64,000 bases of DNA from Gautieria morchelliformis (GCA_015179125.1 WHVA01000136.1:168268-232267); one strand, 5' to 3'. Positions 52,326 to 62,553 are shown, counted from the stretch's first letter. The notes: generated from the sequence alone by a model not told the origin. Translations and numbers: made by a program.

Positions 52326-55217
52326 TTAATATATTCCGATTTGTTCATTGAGGATCTTCACTCTAGGACTAGGAAGTCCTTTGGTGAGGATATCTGCCAA
52401 CATTTGTTCGGTTGGCAAATAAACGAGCTTGGCTTGTTGATTTTTGATTATATCTCGAAGGAAATACAATCTGATGTCGAAATGTTTGGTTCTCGTGTGT
52501 TGTTGAGTGCCATACGTGATGGCAATGGCTGATTGATTGTCTGAATAAATTTTGATGGGTCTGTTCAGTGGTTGGAATATTTCAGAAATAAAATGGCGCA
52601 TCCAAAGAGCCTCTTTGCCCGCATGGGTCAGGGCGACGAATTCGGCTTCAGTTGATGAGAGGGCTACTATCGACTGTTTCTGGCAACTCCATGAAACAGT
52701 GCCTCCATCAATCTGAAATAAGTATGCCGAATACGAACGCCTATGACTCTGTGAACCCCAATCCGCATCTGAATACCCCATCAAGCCGTCTCGATTTCTT
52801 CCAAGTGTGAGCTTGTAATGCTTCGTGCCTTTCAAATATTTGAAGACACGTTTGACTGCATTCCAATGTGTGCCACCTGGGTTTTCGAGGAATTGCGAAA
52901 GCAATGACACCGCAAATGCAATGTCAGGTCGAGTGGCCACAGCTGCCCACATCAGTGATCCTATAGCTTGCCTGTACGGGAACTTCGACATGGCTTTCTT
53001 GCCTCTCTCTGTAGAAGGACATTGGTCTTTAGATAATTTTACGGCTGGATCAAGAGGCGTAGCGTAAGTCTTTGCATCTTCGAGATTGAATTTTTTGATG
53101 ATCTTCTCGATGTATGCAGGTTGTGAAATTGCAATAGTTTTCTTCTGCCAGTCTCTTTCGATTTTGAGATTCAATAGCCAATGAATCTCGCCTAGATCTT
53201 TCATACTGAAGACCTGAGCAAGATCTCGTTTGACTTCGTCCAGGACTGACTGATTCTCAGCTGTGATGGTGAGATCATCCACAGCTGTTGCAATGATCAC
53301 ATGCCCCTTTCCGCCACGTCTATAAAATACAGCCCCATCTGTGGCTGACGTAGTGAATCCTAATTTGTGGAATTCACCACTTAGACGTTTGTACCATTCC
53401 CTTCCAGATTGTTTGAGGCCATAGAGTGCTTTCTTCAAAAGTAGCACTTCGTCTTTGTCTCCAGACTCATATCCATACGGCTGCTTCATGTAAATAGGTT
53501 CAGGTAGTGTAGCATTGAGGTATGCATAGTCCACGTCCATTTGATGGATAGGCCAGTCATTCCTAGCAGCAATGGCGCATATGATCCGTAGGGAGGATAA
53601 CCGAGCAACAGGTGAGTATGTCTCATCATAGTCGACTCCAAACTTCTGTGTGAAGCCTTGGGCGACCATTCTCGATTTAGGCATTATTGGTTTCCCTTCT
53701 GGATTACGCTTCCAAAGGTAGACCCATTTATTACCGACAATATTGGCTCCAGGAGGTGGTTTGGCTCGTTCCCACACTCCCTTGTCGATTAGGGCCTCAT
53801 ACTCTTTGTCCATTGATTTCTTCCATATAGGATTATTCAGAGCTTCGTCTGCATTGCTAGGTTCAATTTGACTCAAATCCGGCGCCTTGTTATTGTTTTG
53901 ACCGTCGGTTAGAAACGCACTGATGGCACACTCATAGCTACTGATGCCATCAATCTCGGAGGATAATTCTTGGTCGAATAAAACTTCTTTATGGTCCTCA
54001 ACGTCCTCGTAAGCTAGCGTAGTCATATGTGCGCCAGCTTGTCTCTGGGTTTGAGATCTTGTTACGGGACCTGATGGGGCCGGCTGCACTTGTTGTTGAC
54101 GGATCCTTTCGCTTCTCCTTATCGGTTCAGCTTCTCTAGGTCTGTCATCAACTCCCTGAATAGGTTGCAGCTTTTCAAGATATTCCTCTGGTGCATTTTC
54201 ATCAATTTCTTCGATCTTTGCCTCTTCGCTGACTAAGCGACCGGGCACAGGCACTGATGCCGGAATGGCCTTCTTCTCCTCTCTAGACGTAGGTAGCTTG
54301 GATTCCTCAATAGAAATGATTGGGACCTTTCCCTTCTTCATCTCTGAATCAAACACAACGTTCCGCTCGACAGAAACTTTGTGCGAGTCAGGCCAATAAA
54401 TATAATGACCATGGCTCTGCGCAGAAATTCCTATCCACCGAGCTCTCTTGGCACGAGCTTCCAATTTATCTCCCTGAGTGACCTTAACATAGACTTCAGT
54501 TCCCCACGCGTGAATGTCTTTGAGATTCGGTTTCTCATGGTGGATCATCTCGTAGGGCGTTTTATCCGGTAGAGCTCTTGTGTGCGTCCTGTTCCTAAGA
54601 TAATTGGCATGCTGTATTGCATAGCCCCATAATATCTTAGGAAGGCCTGATTCTAACAGCATGGCACGAGTTCTCTCAGTGAGAGTTCGGTTCAGACGTT
54701 CGGCAACACCATTAGACTCTGGTGTGTCGTGTACCGTCAACTGATGCTTCGTGCCTTGTTTGGCTAGATGCTGTTCGAATTCAGAGCTCGTATACTCGCC
54801 CCCTCGATCAGAAACAAGTGCCTTGATGTGCACATTTCTCTGTCGAAGCATTAAAGCCTCATAGAGCCTGTACTTTGAGAATGCTTCTGATTTGTTCGCC
54901 ATGAGATAGATCACCGATTCTCTTGAGTAATCATCGATAAAGGAGACATAATATGACTTCTTATCGATTGTGAGGTGCCTTGCAGGTCCCCAGACATCAG
55001 AATAAATTCTGTCACCGAATTTTGATGTTCGGTCTCTGGGTTCTCGAGGAAGAGGTTTGCGTGCAATCTTGGCCTGAATACATGCATCACAGACAATTCT
55101 ATCGCCTGTGGAGCTCAGTTCAATGCCCAATATCATGCCATGAGTTAATAGATGTTGTAGGGACTTCTGTGAGATGTGCCCCATTTTTTGATGAATTTCC
55201 ATGGCAGACAAACACAT
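52326..55217 (-). CDS. Copia Pol ORF: integrase, reverse transcriptase, RNase H
   Basis: 963 codons without stops. Integrase: the zinc-binding His/Cys motif starts at 'HQKMGHISQ' and ends 'CDACIQAKIA'; core 'YSDVWGP', 'SDRGGEYTSSEF' and 'ESNGVAERLNRTL' supply D, D and E. RT: 'NKWVYLWKRN', 'YDETYSPVARLSSLR', 'MDVDYAYLNATLPEPIYMKQ', catalytic 'TAVDDLTI' (an A-V-D-D form of Y-V-D-D), 'KDLGEIHWLLNLKI'. RNase H: 'GYSDADWGSQ', 'SCQKQSIVALSSTEAEFVAL', 'IYSDNQSAIAI'. All catalytic acids are visible, so pol may be functional if expressed. The ORF start is an overlap point with gag, not a typical ATG context. Confidence 0.93.
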   Translation of the reverse strand: MCLSAMEIHQKMGHISQKSLQHLLTHGMILGIELSSTGDRIVCDACIQAKIARKPLPREPRDRTSKFGDRIYSDVWGPARHLTIDKKSYYVSFIDDYSRESVIYLMANKSEAFSKYRLYEALMLRQRNVHIKALVSDRGGEYTSSEFEQHLAKQGTKHQLTVHDTPESNGVAERLNRTLTERTRAMLLESGLPKILWGYAIQHANYLRNRTHTRALPDKTPYEMIHHEKPNLKDIHAWGTEVYVKVTQGDKLEARAKRARWIGISAQSHGHYIYWPDSHKVSVERNVVFDSEMKKGKVPIISIEESKLPTSREEKKAIPASVPVPGRLVSEEAKIEEIDENAPEEYLEKLQPIQGVDDRPREAEPIRRSERIRQQQVQPAPSGPVTRSQTQRQAGAHMTTLAYEDVEDHKEVLFDQELSSEIDGISSYECAISAFLTDGQNNNKAPDLSQIEPSNADEALNNPIWKKSMDKEYEALIDKGVWERAKPPPGANIVGNKWVYLWKRNPEGKPIMPKSRMVAQGFTQKFGVDYDETYSPVARLSSLRIICAIAARNDWPIHQMDVDYAYLNATLPEPIYMKQPYGYESGDKDEVLLLKKALYGLKQSGREWYKRLSGEFHKLGFTTSATDGAVFYRRGGKGHVIIATAVDDLTITAENQSVLDEVKRDLAQVFSMKDLGEIHWLLNLKIERDWQKKTIAISQPAYIEKIIKKFNLEDAKTYATPLDPAVKLSKDQCPSTERGKKAMSKFPYRQAIGSLMWAAVATRPDIAFAVSLLSQFLENPGGTHWNAVKRVFKYLKGTKHYKLTLGRNRDGLMGYSDADWGSQSHRRSYSAYLFQIDGGTVSWSCQKQSIVALSSTEAEFVALTHAGKEALWMRHFISEIFQPLNRPIKIYSDNQSAIAITYGTQQHTRTKHFDIRLYFLRDIIKNQQAKLVYLPTEQMLADILTKGLPSPRVKILNEQIGIY

Positions 55218-56467
55218 ATGGGCTTGAGCACTTGGTGACTGGAGGCATCATCGCACCGACCGATCGAGACGAGGGTAGCAGCAATTTTTGGTGCATAAAA
55301 TGTATCTTGCAACGTGACTTCTACTGTTTTATCTCCAACCTTGTTGGATAATACAAGCAGTCCTGAACCGAAGGCATCAAAAGTGCCTTTGTTGGCTGCT
55401 CGGATAGTCCTCGGCTGTGAGAATTGACAGTAGTTCCTCAATAAATTTTTGTGAGGAGTCATATGCGATGTCGCTCCGGTGTCGAGTATAACTATAACTC
55501 CTGAGGATGTGCTCAGATTGAAATTAGAGCACTCGTCAAAATTGGTGAAGGCAAGAGGCCCATCACCACTTTCCTCAGAAGAGGACTCTTCTTCGGCAAC
55601 ATTCGCTTTTGCTTTACCCTTCTTCTTCTTCTTGCCTTTGGCTTTTTTCTTCTGACGTGGTCCTTGACCTTCTTTACCACCTCCTTTAGCCCAGCAATTT
55701 TCGATGGAATGTCCAGGCTTTTTGCAGTTGGTGCATATATGCGCCTTCTGCGCCTTCTGGTCCTTCTTAGTAGATGAACCAATAAACACCTGCTCTTCTT
55801 GCGGGAGTGTTTTCTTCCTGTCATACTGAGCCTTTAGTACCCTAATAATATTATCAGGGACCAGTGGCATCCCGCATTCTTCAAGCGAAGTGGTAAGGGC
55901 GTTCATGACTGCCTCATAGGATGGTGGAAGTGACGCAAGGATGATGTCCATGAATTCTTCTTCGGAAACTCTGGCTCCCATCTCATTAAGACGAGCATAT
56001 AGGTCTTGGGCCTTGTCCAAATGATCTCTCAAATCTCCATCCTCAGGACATCTCATACTGTGGAGTTGTCTCTGCAGGCTGGTGAGGACCATCTTGGGCT
56101 TTTTGGTCATTTCATTGACCAGTGCATCCCAAGTCTCTTTTGCTGTCTTCTGCTTCTGTAGCATCAGAGCTAATGACTCTGACACTGAGACGATGATTTG
56201 GGTCTTGGCTTGTCCTTCTCTAGCAAGGTATCTTTCCAGCTTCTCCTCAGCCTTATCCATCTGAGTTTCCTCAGCTTCTGTAAGAATATGGCCTGGGGGC
56301 ATAACTGGAGGATCAGGAGGTCGAGTGACTCTCCCTTCTACATGCTTGAGTAGATTTTTGGACTCGAAATAGCTGATGAGAGTGGCTCGCCACAATGGCC
56401 AATTACTTCCATCAGTAGCAAGCTTCTCAACATCCAATAGCTTCTCAGAAGTGTCTCCGGGGCCCAT
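55145..56467 (-). CDS. Copia Gag-protease ORF
   Basis: 440 codons. The N-terminal half is a UBN2-type Gag ('NWPLWRATLISYFESKNLLK', 'SMRCPEDGDLRDHLDKAQDL', 'ILASLPPSYEAVMNALTTSL'). A CCHC knuckle 'CTNCKKPGHSIENC' is followed by a Lys/Glu-rich linker. The protease motif is 'ILDTGATSHMTP'. Near the end the frame leaves the family pattern after 'TLVSIGRCDDA' and overlaps the pol ORF by 73 bp in another frame, consistent with a small deletion or a recoding site. ATG 56467 sits inside the PBS. Confidence 0.88.
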   Translation of the reverse strand: MGPGDTSEKLLDVEKLATDGSNWPLWRATLISYFESKNLLKHVEGRVTRPPDPPVMPPGHILTEAEETQMDKAEEKLERYLAREGQAKTQIIVSVSESLALMLQKQKTAKETWDALVNEMTKKPKMVLTSLQRQLHSMRCPEDGDLRDHLDKAQDLYARLNEMGARVSEEEFMDIILASLPPSYEAVMNALTTSLEECGMPLVPDNIIRVLKAQYDRKKTLPQEEQVFIGSSTKKDQKAQKAHICTNCKKPGHSIENCWAKGGGKEGQGPRQKKKAKGKKKKKGKAKANVAEEESSSEESGDGPLAFTNFDECSNFNLSTSSGVIVILDTGATSHMTPHKNLLRNYCQFSQPRTIRAANKGTFDAFGSGLLVLSNKVGDKTVEVTLQDTFYAPKIAATLVSIGRCDDASSHQVLKPICVCLPWKFIKKWGTSHRSPYNIY

Positions 56468-56472
56468 AACCC
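56460..56472 (-). promoter_or_regulatory. Copia primer-binding site matching the initiator tRNA-Met anticodon arm
   Basis: The minus strand reads 'GGGTTATGGGCCC', the exact complement of the eukaryotic initiator tRNA-Met anticodon stem-loop (GGGCCCAUAACCC). It starts two bases after the 5' LTR. This fits half-tRNA priming known for Drosophila copia. The Gag ATG (56467-56465) lies within it. Confidence 0.8.
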
Positions 56473-56474
56473 TA

Positions 56475-56969
56475 TAGAGGACAGGAATTATAGGCAGTAG
56501 GTATGGACTTGTTGCTCAAAAGAATAGACTAGAAAACAATTCACTCTCTCAGTGAATTTAGTTGTCACTATAAATATATTATACACTACCTAGAAAACAA
56601 TTCACTACAGAGGATTTCTAGGTTAATAAATCGAAAGAATGCTAGACTAATTTACTTGCCTCTCTCAGTGAATTTAGTTGTCACTGAGAGAGGGGGAAAA
56701 TGTTTCACTGCGCATGTACTACTACCCCGCCCTTTAGCGCCCAAGAGCTCGCGTGTCGAAGTCATTTCAGACTCCGCTGGGTGCAGCCGCTTGTGAAAAT
56801 AGAAATAACAAGATGAAATGGAGAGACAGGGAGTGAGTCGAAAATTTCGAAAATAACCAGAGAAATGGATGCATGATACAAGAACAATATGAGAAGAAAT
56901 TGAGAAACCACACAACAAATTGGATATATTATGCTTGATTTTGGTGCAGGAGCATAAATGCACCCAACA
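56475..56969 (-). repeat. 5' LTR of the copia element
   Basis: Ends (minus) '...CTGTCCTCTA', where the usual terminal CA has become TA. Followed after two bases by the primer-binding site. Confidence 0.9.
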
Positions 56970-57143
56970 GCTATGTTCACGTGAGACAGCAAAGTCACAC
57001 ATACCCACAACATGGCTATGTAATGTCAATGTCAAACACCTGCCAGGACAATTAGGGTCAGTACAAAGGGAGGGAATGTGAAATGTATGTATGATCTATG
57101 TTCAGGGTTGAAGATAATCACTGCTGGAATTGCCATAGCTGAT

Positions 57144-58590
57144 TGTTTTGGAACCCTTCGAGACTTTGGTGTCAGATCTAACACTTTGGTCTCTCAGAAT
57201 GTGTCATATATGAAACTGCAAGAATATTAAACACTACTGGCGTAATGAATAACAAACTATTAGTCTGTAGGTTTGAGGATGACTATTGGGGTCCAAGTAT
57301 TCCAAAAAGATAGGAATGGCTCCACAGGAGAGTTTGTAAGTGGACTGACCCAATTAACATCAAATGTACTGTAATAAATGAGCGACTAGGGTTTAAGAAG
57401 TGACTTGTGAAAGTCATTGAACAGGAAAGTCACTGATCAGTTCGTCTTGGTATTGTAGAGCTAATTGACAAGGAAATCAATTGTCAGACTCACTCTGCAG
57501 CATTTCACCTAAAGTATTAGTCTGGGTGGCTAAGTAGAAAAGCAACTACTCAACTGAGAATTAATACACTATGTAAGTGTAACACTGGAGGCATGGCAAA
57601 ATTTCCTGATTGTGGAAATCTACTGGGAATCTTGAGTATATTCCACATTTCTTCGACATTTCCCATCTTATAAAATTGAATGAACATTTCAAGTTTTCTC
57701 AGAGTTTTTGACTTCAGGAAATCCTTCAAAAATAGTAAAATTATCACATCAAAATCTTCTAGAAACTCTCAGGAAACATTGAATTCTATGACACTAAATA
57801 TTTAATCAAGTTTCCTCAGTTTGGAAATTCTATGAAAATGTTGGTTTCCTCATTATTTGCCAGGGAAAGTTTGTAGAAACCAGTGTTTTAGGTGATAATT
57901 TTACAATTTTTGAAGGATTTCCTGAAGTCAAAAAACTCTGACAAAATATTAAATTTTCATCCAATTTCCTGAGCTGGGAAATTTTGAAGAAATGTGGAAT
58001 ATCCTCATAAATCCTAGTTGATTTTCAAAGTCAGGACATTTTTCCATGTCTCCAGTGTAATAACCCTAGCTGGGGTTAGCAGCTTAGTAAGCTGTGCAAG
58101 CTTGGCAAGTCACATGAGGTACGTGGATAGAAGATGATGATGTATTAGCTGATGAAAGGTCAGTAAGGCCTCCTCTTATATTGTATCTACTATCTATTAA
58201 TAGACTACGATGAGTCACAAAGAAATAGGGTAGTGAGTCAGTGCATGTGTTGGCCAATCGCAGTTCACGATTAGGGAGTGAATCATGCACTGAGTCACAC
58301 AGAAATGGGGTAGTGAATCAGAGTGAAAAAGGGTAATGAGTTCAGAACTCATGTCAACCAATTGCAGCGTATGATCAGGGAGTGAGTCAGGCATGAGTCA
58401 TGTCTAAGAATAAGATACACCCTTATTCTTAAAGAGGATTAGCTTAACACAGCCTTTCATTTGGTAAGAGGACCCTCAACCAATGATACACCAGAGTCTG
58501 AGCATGAGTCACAGGCCAAGTCAGGCTCTGAGTCATGACCCTAATTCCACTTAGGAGTGGAGTCATGGGACAGCGCAGCCTAGCATAGCC
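57144..58590 (-). repeat. Repeat family B, copy 3, split by a foldback element
   Basis: Starts 'tgttttggaacccttcgaga', continues to 'atgtaagtgtaa' (57582), and resumes at 58058 with 'taataaccctagctggggtt'. CpG sites of copy 1 are often TpG or CpA here. Confidence 0.75.
57583..58057. mobile_element. Second foldback MITE (475 bp) with CACTGGAG ends, TSD taa
   Basis: The ends are 'CACTGGAGGCATGG' and 'CCATGTCTCCAGTG'. Inverted repeats extend over much of the length ('gacttcaggaaatccttcaa' against 'ttgaaggatttcctgaagtc'). Flanks are 'taa' at 57580-57582 and 58058-58060. The empty site is 'aagtgtaataaccctagct' in family B copy 1 (37550) and a similar form in copy 2. A/T-rich, no ORF. The CACT end and 3-bp TSD resemble the element at 41296, though the interiors differ. 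Confidence 0.88.
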
Positions 58591-58951
58591 TTGTTGCTAT
58601 GGTAGCTTTGGCTGTGCTGGGTTTGTGTTGCACAAAGAATGCTGCAGAGGCTTGGGAATAAATTACTATTTCCAGAGTGCTGAGTCTGAACTGGTAGGTT
58701 GGCCAGAGTTTGTGGGCGCCTAAGTGTCCTCTGACTTGCGCATGTCAGAGTTTGAATAAGCAGAGTTGTGGATACATGTGGATTCATAACTCTGCTGCAA
58801 CAGAATAGAAGGGTTTTGAGCCAAAGACTTCGTTAAAAATGGCCAAAAATGGTAGGAAATTAGAGGAAGTTTAAATAGTTCATTCCCCACAATGGCAATA
58901 CCTGTATGCTATATTTTAAGGTCACTATATTGAAAATACATTGAAAATATC
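58591..58951. repeat. LTR-like sequence resembling 38100-38320
   Basis: Shares 'ttgtgggcgcctaagtg', 'cagagttgtggatac' and 'aactctgctgcaacagaa' type blocks with the region after 38100. No coding. Confidence 0.5.
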
Positions 58952-59356
58952 CTATGGGCAGAAAGCTTTGTCTGGCAAAGCGGGACCCACACACTGGTTG
59001 AGAGTCTTTTTTACTTTGCCTTCTTTGAAAGGCCACATCAGTGCTTGCCTGTGATTATTAGTCTCCAACTTCTTCTTGAGACCATCCAGCTCGTCATGGC
59101 AACGATAAAGGCTGTCAGCAGCCATTATCAGTTTACTCAAAGCTGGTAAATGAGAGGATGCTCTGGATTCCTCATCACCTGGACAAGGGACAGATATATT
59201 GGGGTCCCTGTCCTTCACTAGCTCTACCACATCGCCCAGCACTTTCTGTAGTTTCCACAATTGATCTATAATCTTCTTTTTATCTCTAGATGCATTATTG
59301 ATGCCATTTCCATAGCTGTAACACATGGTGATAATGGCTCCAGTGACATGGGACAC
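58952..59356 (-). pseudogene. N-terminal fragment of a fungal NACHT-type NLR (STAND) protein
   Basis: 134 codons read 'GAIITMCYSYGNGINNASRD', 'KIIDQLWKLQKVLGDVVELV', 'SHLPALSKLIMAADSLYRCH', 'ELDGLKKKLE', 'LMWPFKEGKVKKTLNQ'. This matches the helical N-terminal domain found ahead of NACHT modules in basidiomycete STAND proteins (incompatibility / non-self recognition type). No NACHT Walker A or repeat domain follows. It is a relic next to the TAH18 fragment, in the same orientation. Confidence 0.6.
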
Positions 59357-59395
59357 AGTTTATATCAAGATATCTGGTGAATGCCTCATGTAATG

Positions 59396-59700
59396 TCAGT
59401 ACTGGGGGGATGTACTCGCCTCGCGGACATATTTCTCTGCCTCTGAGACTTTCCAGCCGTTGGGCGATTTTTTGGCAGCCCAACAGATCTTCTCATAGGC
59501 TGTATCTCCCAGCCCGAAAACAGCATATTCCATGCCCTCCAACAGATCCAAGGGCAGATCCGATCGAAGCAGTAAATTCCACATGGGCGTCATTGACCGT
59601 GGCTCAATGTGAGGTGGAAGGGAATGAAACCATGATCCACAGCTGATGTAAGTCTGTAGGGAAAATAGGCTAGCGTCGTCGGTGACGGGCGATGTTGGCC
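59396..59700 (-). pseudogene. Fragment of a TAH18/NDOR1-type NADPH diflavin reductase
   Basis: Minus-strand frames read 'DASLFSLQTYIS', 'IEPRSMTPMWNLLLRSDLPL', 'EYAVFGLGDTAYEKICWAAK', and in another frame 'KIAQRLESLRGREICPRGE'. This is the FMN-binding flavodoxin domain of Tah18, which with Dre2 feeds electrons to cytosolic Fe-S assembly. A frameshift at about 59470 separates 'CWAAKK' from 'KIAQRLES'. FAD and NADPH domains are absent, so this is a partial duplicate or relic. Confidence 0.75.
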
Positions 59701-59839
59701 AAAGATACAGGCATATCACATGACGTGTATTTTTGCTACAATAGATATTAGCCAACTGAATTGAAAATATTAGGCTAATGTATATTGGTTAGAACTGCCA
59801 CTGTTGAAACTGTTCAAGGGTACAAGCCTGGTGTAGATG

Positions 59840-60030
59840 CTGGACGTGTCATTTGCCAGTAGCAATCATATCCTTTTTTGTGACTGAAGATCTTGTATTT
59901 AGGTGCTCGCCAGGCCACAGCTTCCTGGCTTTGCTTTGGCCTGGAAAAACCTGAGCCGGGCCATAGAGAGGTTTGGCCTGGCTTGGCCCGGCCTATTGGT
60001 GGCTTGGCTGTAAAGATGTTGATCTTAGAG
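59840..60030. other. GGCC-rich low-complexity stretch
   Basis: Words such as 'ggcctgg', 'ggcccgg' and 'cttggc' recur between 59925 and 60005. No gene supported. Confidence 0.4.
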
Positions 60031-60129
60031 CCTTGTGTCACAAGAGCACAACAGAACTTGACCCATGTGTGGTATTCTGAATGCTTGTTACGTATCAAGA
60101 TTTCCGCTAAGTCGGAACTGGAAAGGACG

Positions 60130-60895
60130 GCGGCTTCAACTTATAGGTTGCGCCCCCAATGAACTATCGTCCTAAGTATTTCAGAACTGAGTTGGAATTC
60201 GGAAAGTACTGAACCAAAGGTTTGGTCGGAACTTGAGTCGGAACTGAGGCGGAAGGCGGAAGACGGAAAGCGGAGAGACTGAGATCTTGCTAGACTCGCT
60301 GTGCTAAGAACAGGAGATGGAGCGAAGGAAATCAAGTATCGAAGGCGATTATCTGATTGCAGAATAACAGACATACATGAGGGGTTTCATACAAAGAGCT
60401 GAGACAACAGGTAATGATATGGTACTAAGCAAATTCCGGGGGAAGCGGAAGTCGAGTAGACAATGCGTGGGAACTAACTATTGGGAACAATGGGACTACA
60501 AGGGGGGTTCAGGGTAAGGTAGAACAATGGCAAAGAACAAGGGGTCGGGAAAACATATCTGACAATGAATTACAAGGATGACCGGATATGTGGTTTTGAT
60601 GAACGATGAAACGGGTCCGGTGGGTCCGAGTAATAGAGTCGAAAGAACAAGGGAATAGAACAATGGGCGGAATGTCGGAAATATCGGAGGGGCGGAAAGT
60701 GTTGCGGAACTGAAGATCGGAAGTTGGAAATGAATGGTCGTAACAATGCTACGTAGTGACAGTGTAAGGTAAGATGCGATGGGGACCGCTGGCTGGTTCC
60801 CACGCATGAACTATACAGTGGGTCCCTAAGGGGCCCAGTGGGATTATGTAATAACTACTGTACATAGATAGGTTATTTACACCCTCCCCCTCTAT
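60130..60895 (-). mobile_element. Gypsy-type LTR (family C), minus orientation
   Basis: Matches the plus copy at 35700-36060: 'ccattgttct...ccccccttgtagtccc' and 'gtatgaaacccctcatgtat' then 'ctgcaatcagataatcgcc'. It contains the 'TTCCGACTC' word array (60200-60275), as in the LTR at 42870-43368. Confidence 0.7.
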
Positions 60896-60913
60896 AGACA
60901 ACTATAGATATCT

Positions 60914-62553
60914 TCAAGAGTTATAGAGGTCCTCCATGATGGAGTACTCTAGTGATTCCGATATGATGATGTCAGCATCATAAGGGGCCTGCGGAGCATG
61001 TGACTCCGCTGGGGGAACCCCCACGTCTGCAGGGGTGGTTGGGTGCGGTGGCTCTACCTCACCACTGGCAGGGGCTTCCACTTGGTCATCGAGGATGGTG
61101 TCCTCATGGAGTATGGCGTCGATGGCCGGGTCATCAGCCTGTGGGGGAGGCCGGATGCTCACAAGCTCTTGGTCAAGCTGAGTGTGAGTGAGTGGTAGTG
61201 GCACCGTGGCCCTCACATGGCTGGTCTCAACGATATCTTGTTGACCCTCCCTTGCGTCGGCACTCAATGCTGCGCCAGTGAGACTGCGTTGAACATAATG
61301 TTCAATGTGAGCCACACACTCGCGAGTGACGCCGGCGTAGCAGGCCAGCCATCGCGTGATCTCGGCGAGTGGGATGTCTGAGCCAGCCTGGCCTCTCATG
61401 GGATATGGACCCGTGATGGACAGCCGCAGGCTGGTGCTCTGCGGCGTCAGGCATTCCCTGGCATCAACGAAGCTCAACCATTGGTCGGTCGAGCCAAACA
61501 AGTCGAAGAGCCTCGACTTGAGAGGTGATGCAAGCCCCTTGACTTGGGGCGTGAGGGCCTTCAACCACATCCAGACATCCATGTCTGGGAGGTTGAGGGT
61601 TCCATCCGCGTTGTCACGGATGGTGGAAGGAATTCCTTCGGGATGTAACCTTCAGGATAGCCGCGATGTCGAGTGGGTACTGCTCACTATCACGAAACAA
61701 TCCCATTTGGGATTGCAAGTGCATTGCTTGTGCTTGATGTGCTTGAAAACGCCGATCATTTCGTGTGTGTGCAGGTACTGCAGCGTGTCCTTTGCGTGGA
61801 GTTGGAGCTCGATGAAGTGTGTGTCGTCGAGTGGGCAGATGTCGTACCATTGCATACGCCACTGCGGTGCCTTTCCTACTGGGCATGGTAGGAGACCCGT
61901 CTTGGAGATCGGCAGGTCTCCGAGTGGTATTATCACCCCTTCCCCCAGGTAGGGAGGGTGAACTGTCCCCAGGTCCACCTGAGGCCCGATGTACTGGGCC
62001 TCGACCAACGCTACCTGCCATTGTAGGGCAGGGTCGTTGATGGTGTGCAACGGTGACACCACCAGGTATGTGCTGATCGCACTTTCCCCGCAATGGCTAG
62101 GCCATTGTACATGTTGGGGGTGCCACGCAATTTCTTGCACTTCTTTTTAGGCTGCTCAGCCATATGCTGAGCCCTGTCCGCATCGTACATCTTCCAGATG
62201 GAGGAGTCGGAATCCCATCCAGCCAGGATGTCATATGCCATGTCAGACGGCATGCTCCTCCCCTCCGTTGATGTTGGGGTGGGAGCTGATATTCGGGAAG
62301 CCAGTCCCAAGGCTGCGCATGCTGGCAAGGGTGCTGTTGCATGAGGTGATGAAGGGCCGGCCACTGGGCCTGTGGCCAGGTAATGGTGTGGCCTTTTTGA
62401 GGCTGCATGTGTGAGCTGGAGCGCCTTCAGCTGCTCCTCAAGCTCTTTTACTTTGGCACGCTCAATTTCGAGCACATCATCACGGTCTTCGACTGCGCAT
62501 TCCAAGTCCTTGACCTCTTTTTTGAGGTCATGGATGTCCCACAAGGGTTCCAC
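60914..62553 (-). pseudogene. Decayed repeat-borne gene of an unnamed basidiomycete family
   Basis: Three minus-strand blocks in different frames follow one another. The first (62553-62011) starts with a coiled coil ('DLKKEVKDLECAVEDRDDVL', 'IERAKVKELEEQLKALQ') and a Pro/Ser linker. The second (62095-61650) has 'GEGVIIPLGDLPISKTGLLP' and 'QWYDICPLDDTHFIELQLHA'. The third (61640-60914) has 'PDMDVWMWLKAL', 'SLRLSITGPYPMRG' and 'PLAEITRWLACYAGVTRECV' with an acidic tail. Frames change near 62060-62100 and near 61660. Such coiled-coil plus unknown-domain ORFs are frequent in basidiomycete repeat regions; function unknown. Confidence 0.5.

Larger units (their letters stand above)
51819..56969 (-). 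mobile_element. Nearly complete Ty1/copia retrotransposon (5.15 kb)
   Basis: LTRs of 494-495 bp (51819-52312 and 56475-56969) start TGTTGGGTGC on the minus strand. Internal order is PBS, Gag-protease, integrase, RT, RNase H, PPT ('TTGAGGGGGCG' next to the 3' LTR), which is copia order. The two LTRs are very similar over their length, suggesting a fairly young insertion. A clear 5-bp target duplication was not found; 'tatgtt' occurs near both ends but not adjacent to perfect LTR ends. Confidence 0.92.

Noticed and set aside
51810-56975. 'tatgtt' as target-site duplication of the copia element
   Set aside because: It occurs near both ends but is not directly adjacent to the TG and CA termini, so it was not accepted.
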